From positions 1 through 5,353 of the forward strand of contig NZ_JAQTHX010000006.1 in NCBI RefSeq assembly GCF_029433335.1: DNA of 5,353 bases, in the 5' to 3' direction. This DNA is from Bifidobacterium sp. ESL0745 (GTDB lineage Bacteria; Actinomycetota; Actinomycetes; Actinomycetales; Bifidobacteriaceae). The notes beneath the pieces are model-generated. The model saw nothing but the letters and a program-made list of their open reading frames with translations, did not search any database and had not been told where the DNA came from. Of this stretch, positions 5,249 to 5,353 are shown in pieces; within the stretch, counting starts at the first letter, position 1; every line of letters begins with the position of its first letter. Both the position numbers and the translations under genes were made by a program.

Positions 5249-5353
5249 GCTGGACGAACCGGAACCACTGCCACCCTGACCGGGCTGGCTGGACGAACCG
5301 GAACCACTGCCACCCTGACCGGGCTGGCTGGACGAACCGGAACCACTGCCACC
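4643..5353 (-). CDS. C-terminal part of a paralogous surface protein (5' end beyond right edge)
   Basis: The last 236 residues of a gene that enters from the right edge and ends at TGA 4645..4643. Order: repeats of GGSGSGSSSQPGQ (13 residues), a Gly/Ala stalk, the SLPSVLSNAPALPVYG segment, a membrane-proximal stretch with two Cys (PQCIPVAYWYG and AIRCPGQD), a transmembrane helix (APVWVFLLLVLAALGAVLVI) and the Arg-rich tail ending RSFRVA. The final 139 residues differ from the protein at 905-3808 at only seven positions, so it is a tandem paralogue and very likely also has a signal peptide and a surface-exposed head, though that part is not visible. Its stalk repeats use Gln/Pro/Ser instead of the Asn-rich units of its neighbour. 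A GTG at 5167 could be mistaken for the start, but the frame is open and repeat-coding all the way to the edge. Confidence 0.88.
   Translation of the reverse strand, partial: GGSGSGSSSQPGQGGSGSGSSSQPGQGGSGSGSSSQPGQGGQGTGSESGHGASGAGAGVAGGVVPGGVGGGGSAAGAAGGQVAAGGQVAAGGVAGVQSLPSVLSNAPALPVYGSPVAALANTPVLSRTSPNAAAGPLQPLGHDADGTPSVPQQSGPKNSVPQCIPVAYWYGTGVEPAAIRCPGQDIATSTAAASEPTRQAPVWVFLLLVLAALGAVLVISRRGRLDIVRHRSFRVA
5237..5353 (-). repeat. Perfect 39-bp tandem coding repeat, continues off the right edge
   Basis: Units start at 5251 and 5290, with a partial third at 5329-5353. All are identical over their visible length, and a partial unit with one mismatch precedes them at 5237-5250. Each encodes 13 residues (GGSGSGSSSQPGQ) in frame. 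Exact identity at silent positions means recent amplification. Total copy number is not visible. Confidence 0.92.

Overview
The window looks like an accessory surface-protein locus from a high-GC Gram-positive bacterium, most likely a Bifidobacterium or close relative. This rests on the GC-rich coding style, the TGA stops, the Sec signal peptides, and a BspA-type (DUF285-like) surface protein with an InlB/Flg_new-like segment. It is not a species identification. All genes I can support lie on the minus strand.

Layout from left to right. (1) Positions 1-69 hold the first 23 codons of an unidentified gene that runs off the left edge. (2) Positions 184-462 encode a small secreted Ser/Gly/Asp-rich protein. 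It has a good ribosome binding site and a textbook signal peptide, but an amber codon interrupts it exactly after the predicted cleavage site. A hairpin sits in its leader and another overlaps its end. (3) Positions 463-904 are non-coding: the leader and promoter region of that small gene, plus one strong and one weak terminator-like hairpin behind the next gene. (4) Positions 905-3808 encode a 967-residue surface protein. Its order is signal peptide, divergent leucine-rich region, InlB-like module, about 340 residues of nested Gly/Ser/Asn repeats, a Gly/Ala/Pro stalk, a two-cysteine membrane-proximal segment, one transmembrane helix and an Arg-rich tail. (5) Positions 3809-4642 are a long AT-rich intergenic region with a candidate promoter, several dyads and the terminator of the next gene. 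(6) Positions 4643-5353 are the C-terminal 236 residues of a tandem paralogue that runs off the right edge in a perfect 39-bp repeat.

The two large genes share their stalk, anchor domain, 3' untranslated region and terminator layout, so they are a tandem duplication. The last 139 residues differ at only seven positions despite many silent changes, which suggests selection on the anchor module. The repeat regions between head and anchor look prone to length change. The plausible picture is a family of cell-surface adhesin-like proteins with variable heads and stalk lengths on a constant membrane anchor. No enzyme, mobile element, tRNA, rRNA or CRISPR array was found.
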